Part shown: piece after piece, positions 12,125 to 24,329 of the stretch
Position numbering within the stretch: the first letter of the stretch is position 1
How the letters are laid out: every line of letters starts with the position of its first letter
Origin: Austropuccinia psidii
Taxonomy: Eukaryota > Basidiomycota > Pucciniomycetes > Pucciniales > Sphaerophragmiaceae
DNA: 64,000 nucleotides
Assembly: GCA_023105745.1 (NCBI GenBank)
Contig: JALGQZ010000002.1
Location: 47,032,497-47,096,496 of the forward strand
Reading direction: 5' to 3'
The notes under the pieces: generated by a model
Seen by the model: only the letters and a program-made list of their open reading frames with translations
What the model was told of the DNA's origin: nothing
The model's database searches: none
Translations under genes and position numbers: made by a program

Positions 12125-15100
12125 TTTCTGATATCTTTTATTCTTCCCCAGAACTGTATGAATCTATAAATGAGGTAAAAACTCATGTTTCTGATAAACA
12201 TTTATCCATTTGTAACAATCTTAAAACAAACAACTTAAGTCTGAGCCAAATAAATGAGACACTTGTGTGTTTTGAAAAAGGTTTAAGAGCAATTAAAACT
12301 TCCAATAATGACAATTAATTTGGAAATAAATTAAATGAACAATCTACCATTATTAAAGAATTGACAGACAAATATTCTAAATTCAATATTGATGACATGA
12401 TTGAAACAAGAATAAAACAAGCCATAAGTACTATCAAAGAGGAGAATATTTCAAAATCATTTACTTAAGTAAAGACATATACAATTGCCTTGAAAAAGTG
12501 TTTTGACACCTCACAAGGGGAAATATCAAAATTAACAATGAAGTTGAATCAGATCACTTCTGATAATACTAGAAAAACAGAACTATGTCAAGAGTTAACA
12601 CAAACAGAAGATAATAATAAAACTAATGTAATGAATTTAATACAGAGTTTACAACATGAATTCAGAAATTCCCAAAGGTGTAACAATAGTAAAATGAATG
12701 ATATTGAACAATTACTTCACACCTTACCAACAATGTCTACACCTTTGAATCGGAATGAGGGAGCAAGAATTCCAAATCCACAAGTATTGTACGTTGAAAA
12801 CTCACAGTTGAAAAATGAATTTTCCACTTCTTTTCATAACTTGGAACAATCAATGGGCCAAGCACTCCTGAAAGAAGGACCAAAACTTAAAGAATGGCCT
12901 CACTTCAGTGGTGAAGGAGAATATTACCATATGGAATTAATCAGAGGTATTGACATGTACCAGACATATTGGTAACAGCAAGATTTAACACCTTGTTTAC
13001 CAAATCAGCTCACAGATGGTATATCAAATTAAGACAAGCACATGGAAGCCAAAGTTGGACTCGGTGGAAAACCCAAATTATCAAAAAATGGGCCACTGAT
13101 TCTTGGAGGTTTAAAGTGGAAACAGCCTTTGAATCTGTCAAATTTAATTCTGATAAAGACAAAGCTTTACCATGGTTCTGCCAACAAAAAGACAGATTAA
13201 CAGCATTGTATCCTGACATGTCAGAATTTATGATCTACAGAAAGATTCTGTGACAATTTGGAGGTGACTTAGAGCATTCTGTCAAAAGCAGGACTACCGA
13301 ACAATCTTCAGCAGAAGATATTATTAATATGTTAGAAGAAGTAACCACCAGAACCAGAATTGGTTCTAGTAGGGTGAATCTCAAAACAAGGTTTAATACA
13401 CCTTGGAAAGATTCTGTGGACAAAAATTCCAGAGAAAATTCTAATAATGTTAAGTATAAATCTGCAGATATAATCAGAAAGTTCCATATTTTCCAAAGCA
13501 CCACCCACTTAGCCAATAAATGTCCAAAGAGGGTGAAAATCAATGAAATTGACATTGAAAAAGAACCTGATGTTGAAAAAGAGGATAGTATTGAAGAAAA
13601 TTCAGATGATAAGTCATCAATATTTTCTGAATATTAAAAAGATATAGAAACTATCAATGCCACTTTTGACATCATGGAGTCTTATTCCCACTTGCCACAA
13701 TTAAGCAATGCTCAACTTGATTTGTCAAAAATTCAAGATGCACAACTTATGAAAACCAAATCAAACAAGGGAAAAGGCTATACAGCTGCTAACTCCTGTA
13801 TAACAGAAGTGGTAATTGACAACAAACCCACTAAACCTTTACTTGACCCAGGAGCCTTCTGCTCTTGTGTTGGAAAATCTTTTCTTGAGACTTGTGTACC
13901 AAATTTTGAAGATCAATTGTTACCAATTGATGGCATAAAATTCAATAGTGCAAGTAATCCAATGGAAGCATTTGGAATCTTTGAGACCAATGTCATATTT
14001 CCACATATTAATGGAAATTTAAGAATAAATGTTGAATTTGTTGTTATGGAAAATTTCTCTAGTACCCATTTTATATTGGGAAATGACTATTTGATCATGT
14101 ATGGGATACACTTACATAACAAAAAATACAGATACTTTACTATTGGAGACAATAAGCATCAAAAAGTTTCCTTTTTACCATTGAAAGACAAATTACAGTA
14201 AGTAAAGTAGCACCAGTCAACTTAGAGCTGGAAAGATTCAAATCTGAACAGTTAAAAGAAGCTGAAATAAGCCTTTATTTGACTGATAGCCAGGAAAATA
14301 AACTTTCTGCCCTTTTATATGACCACAAAGAATCATTTGCATCAGACAAAAAACCTTTGGGGGCAATTATTGGTCATGAAGTTGACATGATCCTTAATAT
14401 TGAGAGACCTTATCCGCCATTCTTAAGAAGACCTGCATATACAGCAAGTCCCAAATAAAGAAAAGCTCTAGAAATTCATATTAAAGAACTTCTAGACCTT
14501 GGTGTAATAAGAAAGGTTGGCCATAATGAGGAAGTAGAAATAACTACACCAGTCATAGTGGCATGCCATAATGGAAAATCTAGAATGGTTGGGGACTTTA
14601 GAGCTCTGAACACTTACACTGTTCCAGACAGGTACCCAATACCAAAAATACAAATTGCCCTTACCCAGATATCTCAAGAAGTGTATATAACCACTATGGA
14701 TGCCCTTAAGTGGTTTCACCAAAATGAAGTGACACCAAGGGCAAGAAAATACTTGAGAAGTATTGTTCATTGTGGAGTATATGAATATTAGAGGATGCCT
14801 TTTGGTATCAAAAATTCACCTTCACACTTCCAAAGAATGATGAATGGAATCTTCCCTGAAGATCTTTTAGAAGGATGGTTAATCATTTACATTGATGCCA
14901 TTATTGTCTGTTTCAAAACTTGGGAAAAACATACAAACAGATTATCCAGAGTTTTGAAAAAAATCCAATCTGTGAACATGAAAATTTCTTTAAAAAAATT
15001 CCATTTTGGATTTAAAGAACTTAAAGCAGTGGGAAATGTAGTATCTGGTTTATCCCTTGAAATTCACAAAAGCAAGGTTGCAGAAGTATTGCTGAAACCC

Positions 15101-17332
15101 ATTCCTCAAAACAGGAAAGAAATCCAGTCATTTCTGGGGTTTGCAGGATATTACAGGCAGCATATTAAAGATTTTGCATCCATAGCAAGACCTCTTTATA
15201 AATTATGTGACAAAGACACAGTATTTGAAATGACTGTTGACAGAGTCAAAGCCTTTGAATCTTTGAGACAAGCCTTGACCACTGCTCCACTCTTATTGAT
15301 GCCAGACTTTAAGCTTCCTTTTAAGCTTTATATTGATGCATCAGGAGATGGGCTTGGTGCTGCACTTCATCAAGTCCAGAATATCAATGATGAACCTGTG
15401 GAAGGACCCATATGCTTCATATCCAGCCAAATAAAACCAGCTGAAGCCAGATATGGAGCAAGTCAAATGGAGTGCTTATGCCTTTTCTGGGAATTGGAAA
15501 AGCTAAACTGCTTTCTGGAGGGATGTGTTTTTGAAGTAATAACAGATTTTACCTCTGTTAAGTCACTTTTAAACATGAAGACTCCTAAAAGGCATATGCT
15601 CAGATGGCAGATAGCCATACAAGAGTATAGGGGCAATATGACCATTGTTCATGAAGATGGGAATATTCCTAAAAATGCAGATGGACTGAGCAGATGGCCA
15701 TTACCAAATAATATTGATAATCCTGCTTTTGTTCCAGAGGAAGATTCTCCACAAATCCCCATAGAACAAATCAGTGTTACAGACCTGAACACCACTTTCT
15801 TTGAGGAGGTAAGAAACAGTTATACTCAGGATAAGAATTGTAGCATTTTATGCCAATTACCTACTAAGGACTGTAAATACAGTTCTTTAATACATGCCTT
15901 AGATGAGATATGGAGAAAGTCATATGATGAAGGAAGATTCCACTTACTGGATGCTATAATTTACCACAGAACTAAACATACATGTGTCATGACAGTTGCG
16001 GACAGGTCCTTAATCAATCTTGTACTTAAAGAGCGCCATGACAGCCCTTTTTCAGGACACCTGTCTGAGGACAGAACAAGAGAAAAAGTGAAAACCTGAA
16101 TATGGTGGCCAATGTGGCAGAGTATTGCAAAACCTGTGACAGATGTCAAAAGGCAAATAAATTCACTGGCAAAAGACTTGTAAATATGATCAAGATCCAA
16201 GAACCCAGAAGACCTTGGGAAATTGTCCATATGTATTGAGTCATTGGCCTTCCACCAGGGGTGACAGAAGCTATAATGCTTTCCTAGTGATTGTTGAAAT
16301 ATTTAGTAAGACTCCAATTTTTCAACCATATCACAAGGATGATACAGCCATGGATACAGCTCTTCTGATATGGAATAGAGTAGTATCATGGACTGGAATA
16401 TTCACAAACATAATTAGTGATAGAGATCTCAAATTCACCTCAGCACTATGGAAAAATCTTCACCAACTATTTGGGACAAAATTATCCTTCTCTACAGCCT
16501 ACCACCCAAAAACTGATGGTTTGGCTGAAAGAATGATCCAGACCTTAGAAGATATGGTAAGAAGATTTTATGCATATGGCTTTGAATTTGAAGATTTTGA
16601 TGGATTTACCCATGATTGGTGTACTCTTTTACCAGAAATAGAATTGGCATATAAGACATCTATTCATGCCAGTACCAATTAAACTCCTTCTATTCTAGAA
16701 AAAGGATGGAATCTCAAATTACCTCAAGATTCCTTGAGGAAAGAATTGGTTGAAATACAACCTACAGCTGCTAGCTTCAGAGAAATGCTAGAAAAAGCGG
16801 GAAAGCATGCAGTAAGGCTCATGGAAGACTCTTTTGCATATGCTAAAGACAAATGGGACAAATCAAATGCCACTCCAGATTTCAAAGTGGGAGATTTAGT
16901 ACTTGTATCCACCACGTACTTCAATAACATCAAAGGATGTAAAAAGCTCAAAGATTCCTTTGCAGGACCTTTTTTAATTAAGGCCCTCCAGGGAGAAAAT
17001 GCTGTTCAATTAGAACCATCTGAAGAACTTAGCAATAAGCATCCTACATTTCCAGTGAGCTTGATAAAGCAATATAAATCTACTGACGCTGAAAAATTTC
17101 CTTTGAGGAATAAAGTTCCCCAAGCTATACCTCCTATTGAATTGTCTAGTATTACGAATATTAACAAAGTGCTCAAAGAAAGAAAGCTGAGAACCAATAA
17201 AGTAAGGGAATACCTTGTTAGGTACAGTGACCCAACTTGTGAAGATGAATGGTTAGCAGAAAAAGACATAACTGAAGCTACTAAACTTCTCGGAAGGTTC
17301 AGAAACACTAGAAATAAAAATATTAAAAAGTA
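11461..17332 (+). pseudogene. Family A gag-pol, multiply broken
   Basis: The phase that continues into pol starts at ATG 11461 and is broken by stops (12115, 12316, 12466, 13251, 13635, about 14456, 14789, 16097, about 16237, 16679) and frameshifts (about 12970 and 14190). Recognisable parts in order: gag core (WPHFSGEGEYYH, 12896); a zinc knuckle that lost its first two cysteines (FHIFQSTTHLANKC, about 13480); protease with DPG instead of DTG (about 13847); reverse transcriptase with YIDA instead of YIDD (about 14891); RNase H ([13 protein letters not shown], about 15331; E and D blocks near 15470 and 15540); integrase zinc region; integrase core in which the first catalytic Asp reads Tyr next to a TGA, with SDRD and TDGLAE still present; and a chromo-like C-terminus (REYLVRYSD, 17208). 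The lost catalytic residues show it is dead. Confidence 0.93.
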
Positions 17333-17344
17333 ATATTCCTTTTT

Positions 17345-17356
17345 AGGGGGAGGGAA
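17345..17356 (+). promoter_or_regulatory. Family A polypurine tract
   Basis: AGGGGGAGGGAA lies directly before the 3' LTR, the expected place for the plus-strand primer of reverse transcription. Family B has GGTGGGAGGGAA at the same position. Confidence 0.8.
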
Positions 17357-19164
17357 TGTGAGCCTTAGAGGTATTTTCATATACCCAAAAGACCACAAAT
17401 AACAAAATAAGATATAAATATAAATAAAAGAAATTTATTTATATTATCAACATAAAAATTAAAATATAAATACAAATTTATATATAAAACTAAAAATTTA
17501 ATTATAATTTAAAATAAAAATTACATTAAATTTTAAAATTGTGAAAATGCATTTTTACTTGAAAAAATTAAGTAAAAATGAGTTTTTAATAAAATTAATG
17601 AAATGGAAATATTTTTGGTAAAATGTTACATAAAATATACTATAAATTTTTATCCAGTAAATAAACTTAAGAAAATTACTTCACCATTGGATTCCTCATA
17701 AAAAATAAGGTGGGGTCACCTCTGGGTAAAATTTCTGTAACTCAACTCTAAATAAGCTTAAAATAAGTTTTTAGTATTTTCTGTACAAAAGTAGAAAATC
17801 CTCAAAACCTGAGTTTCACTCACACCACATGTGGTGTTAACCATCAATTTTTGTGTTAAAATTGAGGTGTTGTGTGTATTTTAGAAGCTATGAGGAATTG
17901 AAGTATTCTCAATTGAAATGTCAAAATGTGCGCGTATATTACATAAGTGAGCTTTCATTTACATATGAGATATCAATTATTACAGCTGTGTACTGTAAAA
18001 CCTCAATTGAATTGTATGTGTAAATTACAAGTGTATTACATGATGAGGAATTAAAGAAAAAAAATTGGAAAGATTAATTCTGGGGGGGGGGGGAAAGGAA
18101 CTCTAGCTCCAAGGGGGAGCCAGACCCCCAAAATTCTTGCTGAAAGGTGTGGGATGTCAAAATCCATGCAAAGGTTCATCACTTTAGGCCTGGAATTGAG
18201 TCACAGGATCTGTGACTCAATTGATGATGAGGTTTTGATACCAACCAGGGCAGTTTTAACTGTTGCCAAGAGGGTAAAACTACCCTTAAGTTGAATGAAT
18301 CTTGAGAAAAGAAGTTTTAACTTGTTTCTAGGACTCTTACACACATTCTGACATGTTTTGAAGGATCTAGACCAGGTATTACTATAGTAATGGCTGATTT
18401 AAGGGTCTAAAATGGCTAAAACCACCTTTTTTTGGTCTAAACAAGGGTTAAATGATGCCATAATTAGCTTTTCTGTTGTCAGAGTTTTTACCACGACTGA
18501 AAAGAGTAAATTTTACTTTCGAAGTAAGAAAATTGATGGCTATAAAAGAATGTCTTCTTTGCCCCACTTTTCTCTTCATGTTAGAATCTTTTCCTTTTAT
18601 AACTAGTTTAAAAATTGTTAAGCCAACCAATAAAAGATTCCAACCACCCTTTTCATATCATTTTAAACCTTTTAAACACGTTCAAAAATCATTATAATCA
18701 TTGTTTGTAACTCTTATAATAATTTTTACCCCTTGAACCACCCCAAAAGTGAATTAAAGCATCTTTCATCACTGTTAACTTTGTCACTTTGTTTCCAAAT
18801 TCACTCTGGTCACTTTTGGGTGTGTTTTCTCTTGAAATATCTTTTTGAAGACTTTGTTTTTTAATTAATTGCTTGCAGTTCTTTGCTAAATTAATATCAA
18901 TTGAAATTGCTCTTGAAGAAATTTCTTTTGTAGCCTTAAATATCTCTTGTAGAGTATTTTTGGATAATTTTTTATTGTTGGTAAAACAATAAGTTTTTAT
19001 GATATCATTTTTTTATAATTATAGAGTTAAAAACAATAAAATTGGCGTGTTTTTTCTTAAAGATACTATTTCTTACTATTTCTAATTATATTTCACCCTA
19101 TACAAATTTTGAGGACTGGAAAAGTACCTGATTTTCAATCAAAGTTTCATATCCACACCTTAAA
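17357..19164 (+). repeat. Family A 3' LTR
   Basis: Same repeat as 9200-10985. The last bases read CTTAAA instead of CTTACA, followed by the AAAGA target duplication. The poly-G run at 18082-18093 is longer than in the 5' copy. Confidence 0.92.
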
Positions 19165-19440
19165 AAAGATAACATTCCAGTTTGTACTTCTCTCTTATCT
19201 TGTAAATGGAAGGAATGTCAAGGCATTGTAAAACTTCAATGGCCTTTCAATTTTCCCAATTTGAATCCAATTGAGAACACTTGGAAGAGCATGGAGGTGG
19301 TGGTCCACAAGAAATTAAATCCAAAAACTATACCTGAGCTAAAAACAGTGGTTCAGGCTTCCTGGAACAACACGCCAAAAAATTAATTCAAGTCTTTGAT
19401 CCAGTCAACTCCCAATAAAATTCATTCTTTTATCTAATGA
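19165..19440 (+). pseudogene. Tc1-like transposase copy 2, 3' part
   Basis: This is the continuation of the gene interrupted at 9199. After the AAAGA duplication the reading frame gives DNIPVCTS, the counterpart of the conserved QDNAPxHxS block with the second catalytic Asp kept. It then gives WPFNFPNLNPIENTWK, the conserved WPxxSPDLNPIEN block with the third catalytic acid present. The frame runs to a stop at about 19383. The join across the 10-kb insertion is exact, which dates the retrotransposon as younger than this gene. Confidence 0.88.
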
Positions 19441-19691
19441 AATGAGGATCCAACCAGATGTTAAGAGACTTTGGGGCTGTTTTCAATGATCACACATAAA
19501 AAATTCCTTTTTGTTTACAATTTTTATCTTTTTGGATTTTGATAAATAACAAACATAATTATCATTATTCTTTAACATAATAAATGTGAGCCAGTGAGAG
19601 TGTGATGAGAGACTTTGACTAAAAGTTAAATGGTGAGAAGAATTGAGATTAGGTTTTCTTAAAAAAATAAAAAATAAATAGAAAGACTTTT

Positions 19692-19727
19692 TTCAAAAAC
19701 TGGTTGGACAGCTTTGTCACCCTGCTA
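19692..19727 (-). repeat. Right terminal inverted repeat of Tc1-like copy 2
   Basis: Read on the minus strand it begins TAGCAGGGTGACAAAGCTGT and pairs with the left repeat at 8117. TA follows at 19728-19729. Confidence 0.75.
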
Positions 19728-19729
19728 TA

Positions 19730-21703
19730 TAACTAGACAACTGTGGTGCATCATAAGCATGCAGTGTGGATAAATATCTACAGGTAATGTTTTGCTATAC
19801 ACACATCTTGGAATTGCTCCAAAATGGTGTCTTGATCCCAAAAGAGCTAATGAAACTGATATTGTAAATTTACTAAAAGTATTGTGATTTCTTTAAGTAA
19901 AAATCTATGAGAGGTTTTTTATTTCATTATTATCAGGTAGTTATGAAAGTATTAACACCTTATGAAATTGTAAGACCCCAGGTCCCACACTATAAATACT
20001 AAGCTTTTGAGGAAAACCTGCATACATAATAGAAAATAAAAATGTGTAGCAACTGCCCAATGACTGAGAGAATTATGTAATCTCAAGCATTTTGAAAAAA
20101 TATTCAAGATATTAACCATGAGAAAAATGGCTACACCTGACCACAGTCATCCCATTTAGAATGTAAAATGGGAGCTAGATTATACTCAGATAGAAAATAG
20201 GACAAAAGTTGAGTTTAGAAAAATTCAAGTCACACATGCAAGCCAAAAAGGTTTAGTTAACTTGGCTTAATATCAGTGTTTGGAAATGATTTTCAGATCT
20301 CAATAATCCAACAATAAATTATAAAATTGATTATTTTCATTACAAATGTATTTTAGTTTTGTTTCTTACTTCAGATCCTTTCATAAAAAAAGACTCAAAA
20401 TTTGGTTTCTTTTTTGTGTATATCTCCACTTATATTTGATTTAATATATGAATATTTCCTAAATTATTTAATGTAGATTTATTGATAAATGATATTTACA
20501 TTGAGGCCCTTTTACATTGTAATTAACCTTATATTTATTAGAAAAGGTCTCAAAAACTTGATGATTTTATGCACATACATATACTACAAAAGAGATACCC
20601 TGCTATCAAATTGTTATTTTTAAGAAGATCCAAATTGAGTGAGACATTATATTAATTATTTTTTCTCTTATCCAATTACGCTTTTTATTTAACATTTAAA
20701 AAAGGCATTAATCTGAATGAAAAAAATCCTCTTGAGAAGAGGCCCACCAAGATTTAGTATATAATGAGTGTGAATAAGTAGTATTTTAGACCATAAACTG
20801 CTGTAGAGGAGGTATTTTCACTTATTTCCAGAATATATGAATCTTTAAATTATAATTTTTGATTTTTTTATTTCAGGAATTTGTTATTATAAAATAACAA
20901 ATTGTCAATTTTTCATAGCTTTAATATTTATGGAGAAAAAACACCTTAATAATTGGATAGTTGACACTAATAAACAAATCAAGTTGAAGTTTTTTGGATT
21001 TTTTTGCACAGATAATATTTATATTTCTTAATACCAATTCATATATTTCTCTATATATTTCCATTCAAAAAATTATTAATCCTTAATCCACCTTTTTGAT
21101 TTAGTGGTGATTTTAACATTGGAAAAACTATAATGATATTTTTAACAATTTTTACTCTTGTGAGTTCTTATGCCACATAATCTAGGGGAAAGCTTTATCA
21201 ATAAGTGAAATATAACTTAAATGCCTAATATTTAAATGGTTTATATTGAGGAAATCCAAATATATGTTTGAATTTTAAGAGAAATCAAAATTTAATTTTT
21301 TTGATAAATTATTTGTTTATCTAAAATCATCCAATTGAGCTCATATGATATTCATTTTCTTTTTGAGTTATGTTTCTTCTGTTTTCTAGCCATTTTACTT
21401 TTGTTTTGAGTTACCTGAATTTTGATCACTTCTTTAATTATTATGATATATGACTAGGCCTGCATATTTTGAAGAATTGCAAATTGAATCTGCATTGTAT
21501 ACTTTGATAACTAAAAAAACTCAGAATAATTTGTTGATTTTATGAATTATAAACAATTGAGAAACTTAAACTATTAAGACTCTTTGAGCAGATTATTTTG
21601 AGATTAATGTAAATTGAATTTTTCTAATAAGGTATTGAGGACACCTTTGTGTATTATTATCAATTATTAAATTCCAACTAATACATATTTCAACTAACTA
21701 TTT
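19730..21703. other. AT-rich spacer, nothing recognised
   Basis: About 2 kb of AT-rich DNA between the Tc1-like element and family B copy 1. No open frame, repeat pair or motif was recognised on either strand. Confidence 0.5.
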
Positions 21704-21708
21704 CAAGT

Positions 21709-23629
21709 TGTGAGCCTTGAGGTATATTTTACATACCCAAATAGGCCACAATTATCTTAAAAAGAAATTTTGAATTATGCAAAACTCATAAGTCATGCAT
21801 ATATCCAAAATTCATCATTTTCAATTTCAGAAAAGATGAATAACTTTTTATTGAGTAAGTAAATCCATGGATTTAAGACCAGATTTGGATTCTACACAAA
21901 AATTCACCTAGGGTAGCTCCATAGAGTGAATAAGCTCAATTTAAGTATTTGAGGTGGTAAAATGGAAAATACTTCAATACCACATCATTAATACCACATA
22001 AAAGATCCGTGAAAATTTTTGTTTTTCTTGATTTTTAGCCAAAATAATGGGAAAGTGAGAAATCCCATGTTACATATACACTAAGAATAGTGTTATGCAT
22101 GTTTTGAGCACTTAATATCATGGTATTCTTACATGGACTTTTGGTACACCCATAGTGGATATCTCACTTTAAGCTTAAATTACTATTTTGACGTAAAAAA
22201 TAGGCAAGGGGGACAAAAGACATCAAAGAGAGCCAGGGTACCCAACTTCTGAGGCCTCAGAGGCATGGATAGCTCCAGAGCATGGATCCATGGCTCATCT
22301 TAGCCTAATTGGTAAACTAAAACTCTTTGGGAACTTGGTTACCAAGTTACAACTACTGTAAAACATCAGAAAATAGCAAATAACCTGCTATTTTGACGTG
22401 CCAAGGAGGTAATGAGCTACTTACACTCCTGTAACCATGTCAATTACTAATGACTTTCCATGGATAAACCCCAAAAGAGTAATTAAAACCCTTTTGGGAC
22501 CCATATTCATTGATTTACCTCATAGCAACCAGCAAAACACTGCTATTTGCAATTCTACGTAGAAATGAGGTAAAACCTTCAAAAATTCATTAAAAATACA
22601 ATTCTTGATGAATCTTTCTGAAACTTTCAGGACTAAAGGAGAACTGTATTATCTATGGTACAACCAAAAGGAATTACAGTTTTACTAGTAAAATTAAAAG
22701 TTTTACTTACAGTCCATTTTTGGATATTCTACGTGAAACACTGAATCTTCAAAAATTCACAGTAATTACAACCTGTGATGAAATTGGCAATAACATTGAT
22801 AACTTTGAGAAATCAATGATTATTTTAGAATAAAAGAAGATTTACAAGTGTTACTCCTTTTATTCTTAACCATATTGGGGTTGGTAGTCACGTAAAAGCA
22901 TCAATTAAGTAATTATGATAATCTTACATGACAACAGATGATGCAATCAATAATCCAAAAAAGGTTTATTGTTTTCTCACTCACTGGTTTTTCAGTTTGC
23001 TCCATGGCACGCCTCTGTGAGCTGTTATTGACTTAAAAGAAGCCTCTTCTTGCTGTTTTTTCCGTATCATCATCTTATCAATTTATTAAATCTTTATTAC
23101 CAACAAGTAAGTATTAGTTCAACTATTCTTAAGTGTTTTAATTCTTTCAGAATCAATCAGAAAGACGTGAAATCATAGAATCCAACTATATATTGTTGTA
23201 ATACTGTTATAAATCCTTTTGATCCCTTAAATCCACAATTCCACGTCAAATTTCTCTACTTTTATTATCAATAAGTTCTTTGGAGTATTAGTGAGTCTTT
23301 TATCTTTAATTCTTAAAGTTTTTCTCTAGTAATAGTTTTCTTCAAGAATTATCTTTATAATTATTCTTGTAAAAGATAATTATATATTAAAATAATTTTA
23401 TTATTTTAATAAAAGAAGTTTTTATTATTAAATTCTTCTTGTAATTGATTCTTGTAGACAATTACTGCTCACTGTTATAATCACTAGTAGTGTATAACAC
23501 GTGAAAGAAATAATTTTATAATTATTTAATTGTGGTTATAATAATTTTTATTATTATATTTCATAAGAACAGACATAGTGCTGTTGATTAATAGTAATAT
23601 TATCATCAGTTTCATAGTCACATCTTACA
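21709..23629 (+). repeat. Family B 5' LTR
   Basis: Starts TGTGAGCCTTGAGG and ends CATCTTACA. It has 1921 bp, matching 30168-32088 almost perfectly (mismatches at the G/A in GAGGCRTGG, the A/G in GGATAARCCCC and the G/A in TTCTTRATG). It contains a splice-donor-like GTAAGTATT at 23107 that recurs in the other family B 5' LTR at 46040, and AT foldbacks near 23380-23440. Confidence 0.95.
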
Positions 23630-23631
23630 TT

Positions 23632-23648
23632 TGGGGGCCTGGCCGTGA
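23632..23648 (+). promoter_or_regulatory. Family B primer-binding site
   Basis: TGGGGGCCTGGCCGTGA starts two bases after the 5' LTR end. It begins with TGG as expected for pairing with a tRNA CCA end. A second, slightly changed copy of LTR end plus PBS lies 102 bp downstream at 23721-23749. Confidence 0.78.
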
Positions 23649-23720
23649 TTTTATCCATAGACTTGGCTTTAATCATATTCTAGACTTCATTTTTGTGTTC
23701 TAAAAAACCACCATACCTAC

Positions 23721-23749
23721 CACATCTTACATTTGAGGGCCTGGCCGTG
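23721..23749 (+). repeat. Second copy of LTR end plus PBS inside the leader
   Basis: The 29 bases at 23619-23647 (CACATCTTACATTTG...) recur at 23721-23749 with a single G-to-A change in the G run. The old family B copy at 46577-46605 has only one such junction, and it continues with the sequence that follows this second copy. The young element therefore carries an extra leader segment of about 102 bp. Confidence 0.85.
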
Positions 23750-24118
23750 TTTTTTGAACCTTGTACCCTTAATTAATATATTTTTAAGCTCTAAAATATA
23801 TTAATTTAATTAATTTTTTTCTTTCAATTTGGAGTTAAAATATTTTTATTTTTGAAATTGTTTTAAAATCTTTTTCATTGAGGAATTTGGTTTAATTTTA
23901 TATTGTTTTTACACGTGGCTTTTTCACATCCAAAAACTTATAAAATTATTCTTTGAGTTACTCTGAATTAATTTTCATTCAAAATCTTAAATTTTAATTT
24001 TTTTTTCTTTAAAAAGAATAATTTTTTTAATATTAAAAAATATAAAACTTATAAAAATCTTTAAAAAATATTTTAAAAAGTATAAAAAATAATTTTTTCT
24101 CTTTTATAATTTCTTTTA

Positions 24119-24322
24119 GTGTCTTTAATCAAATACTGTGCAGCTGGCAACAGACTCAGTAAAAGATATATCACTAGTCCAGAATCTTCAGAAGCAGAAT
24201 CTGAAGACAGTATTGAGGTGCAGATTGCTAAAAGAGGCACCTTATTCAACTCAGAAAAAGCTAAATTACCACCAAAAGGTGTGTATTTTATCTTATATTT
24301 TCACCTTTTATCTTTAAATTGA
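24119..24322 (+). CDS. Family B leader ORF, exon-like, no ATG
   Basis: An open stretch of 67 codons begins directly after an acceptor-like CTTTTAG and has no ATG. The tool-style start is GTG at 24119. Its peptide KRYITSPESS is preserved in the old copy at 46974, where the same acceptor-like CTCTAG precedes it. Family A has TTTTAG at the equivalent place (11206-11211). An AAAAG/GTGTGT donor-like site at 24279 could end the exon; a CAG at 24343 would make a 65-nt intron, the same length as in family A. The missing ATG suggests either an upstream exon or no independent translation. Function unknown. Confidence 0.4.
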   Translation: MSLIKYCAAGNRLSKRYITSPESSEAESEDSIEVQIAKRGTLFNSEKAKLPPKGVYFILYFHLLSLN

Positions 24323-24329
24323 CGTGAAA

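Larger units (their letters stand above)
9200..19164 (+). mobile_element. Family A Ty3/Gypsy chromovirus-like retrotransposon, decayed full-length copy
   Basis: Two long terminal repeats starting TGTGAGCC and ending CTTACA (3' copy CTTAAA) bound a 6.4-kb internal region with PBS, gag-pol and PPT. The insertion duplicated AAAGA (9195-9199 and 19165-19169) inside a Tc1-like transposase gene. The LTRs differ at many positions and in length (1786 against 1808 bp), and gag-pol carries a dozen or so lesions, so the insertion is old relative to family B copy 1 and family C. Confidence 0.93.
8117..19727 (+). mobile_element. Tc1/mariner-like DNA transposon (copy 2), split by family A retrotransposon
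   Basis: The ends are imperfect terminal inverted repeats of about 36 bp sharing the core GGGTGACAAAGCTGT. They are flanked by TA on both sides (8115-8116 and 19728-19729), as expected for Tc1/mariner insertion. Inside lies one transposase reading frame, cut at 9199/9200 by the 10-kb retrotransposon and resuming at 19165-19170. Without the retrotransposon the element would be about 1.6 kb, the usual size for the superfamily. Both halves of the gene carry stops, so it was probably already dead, or has decayed since. Confidence 0.85.
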
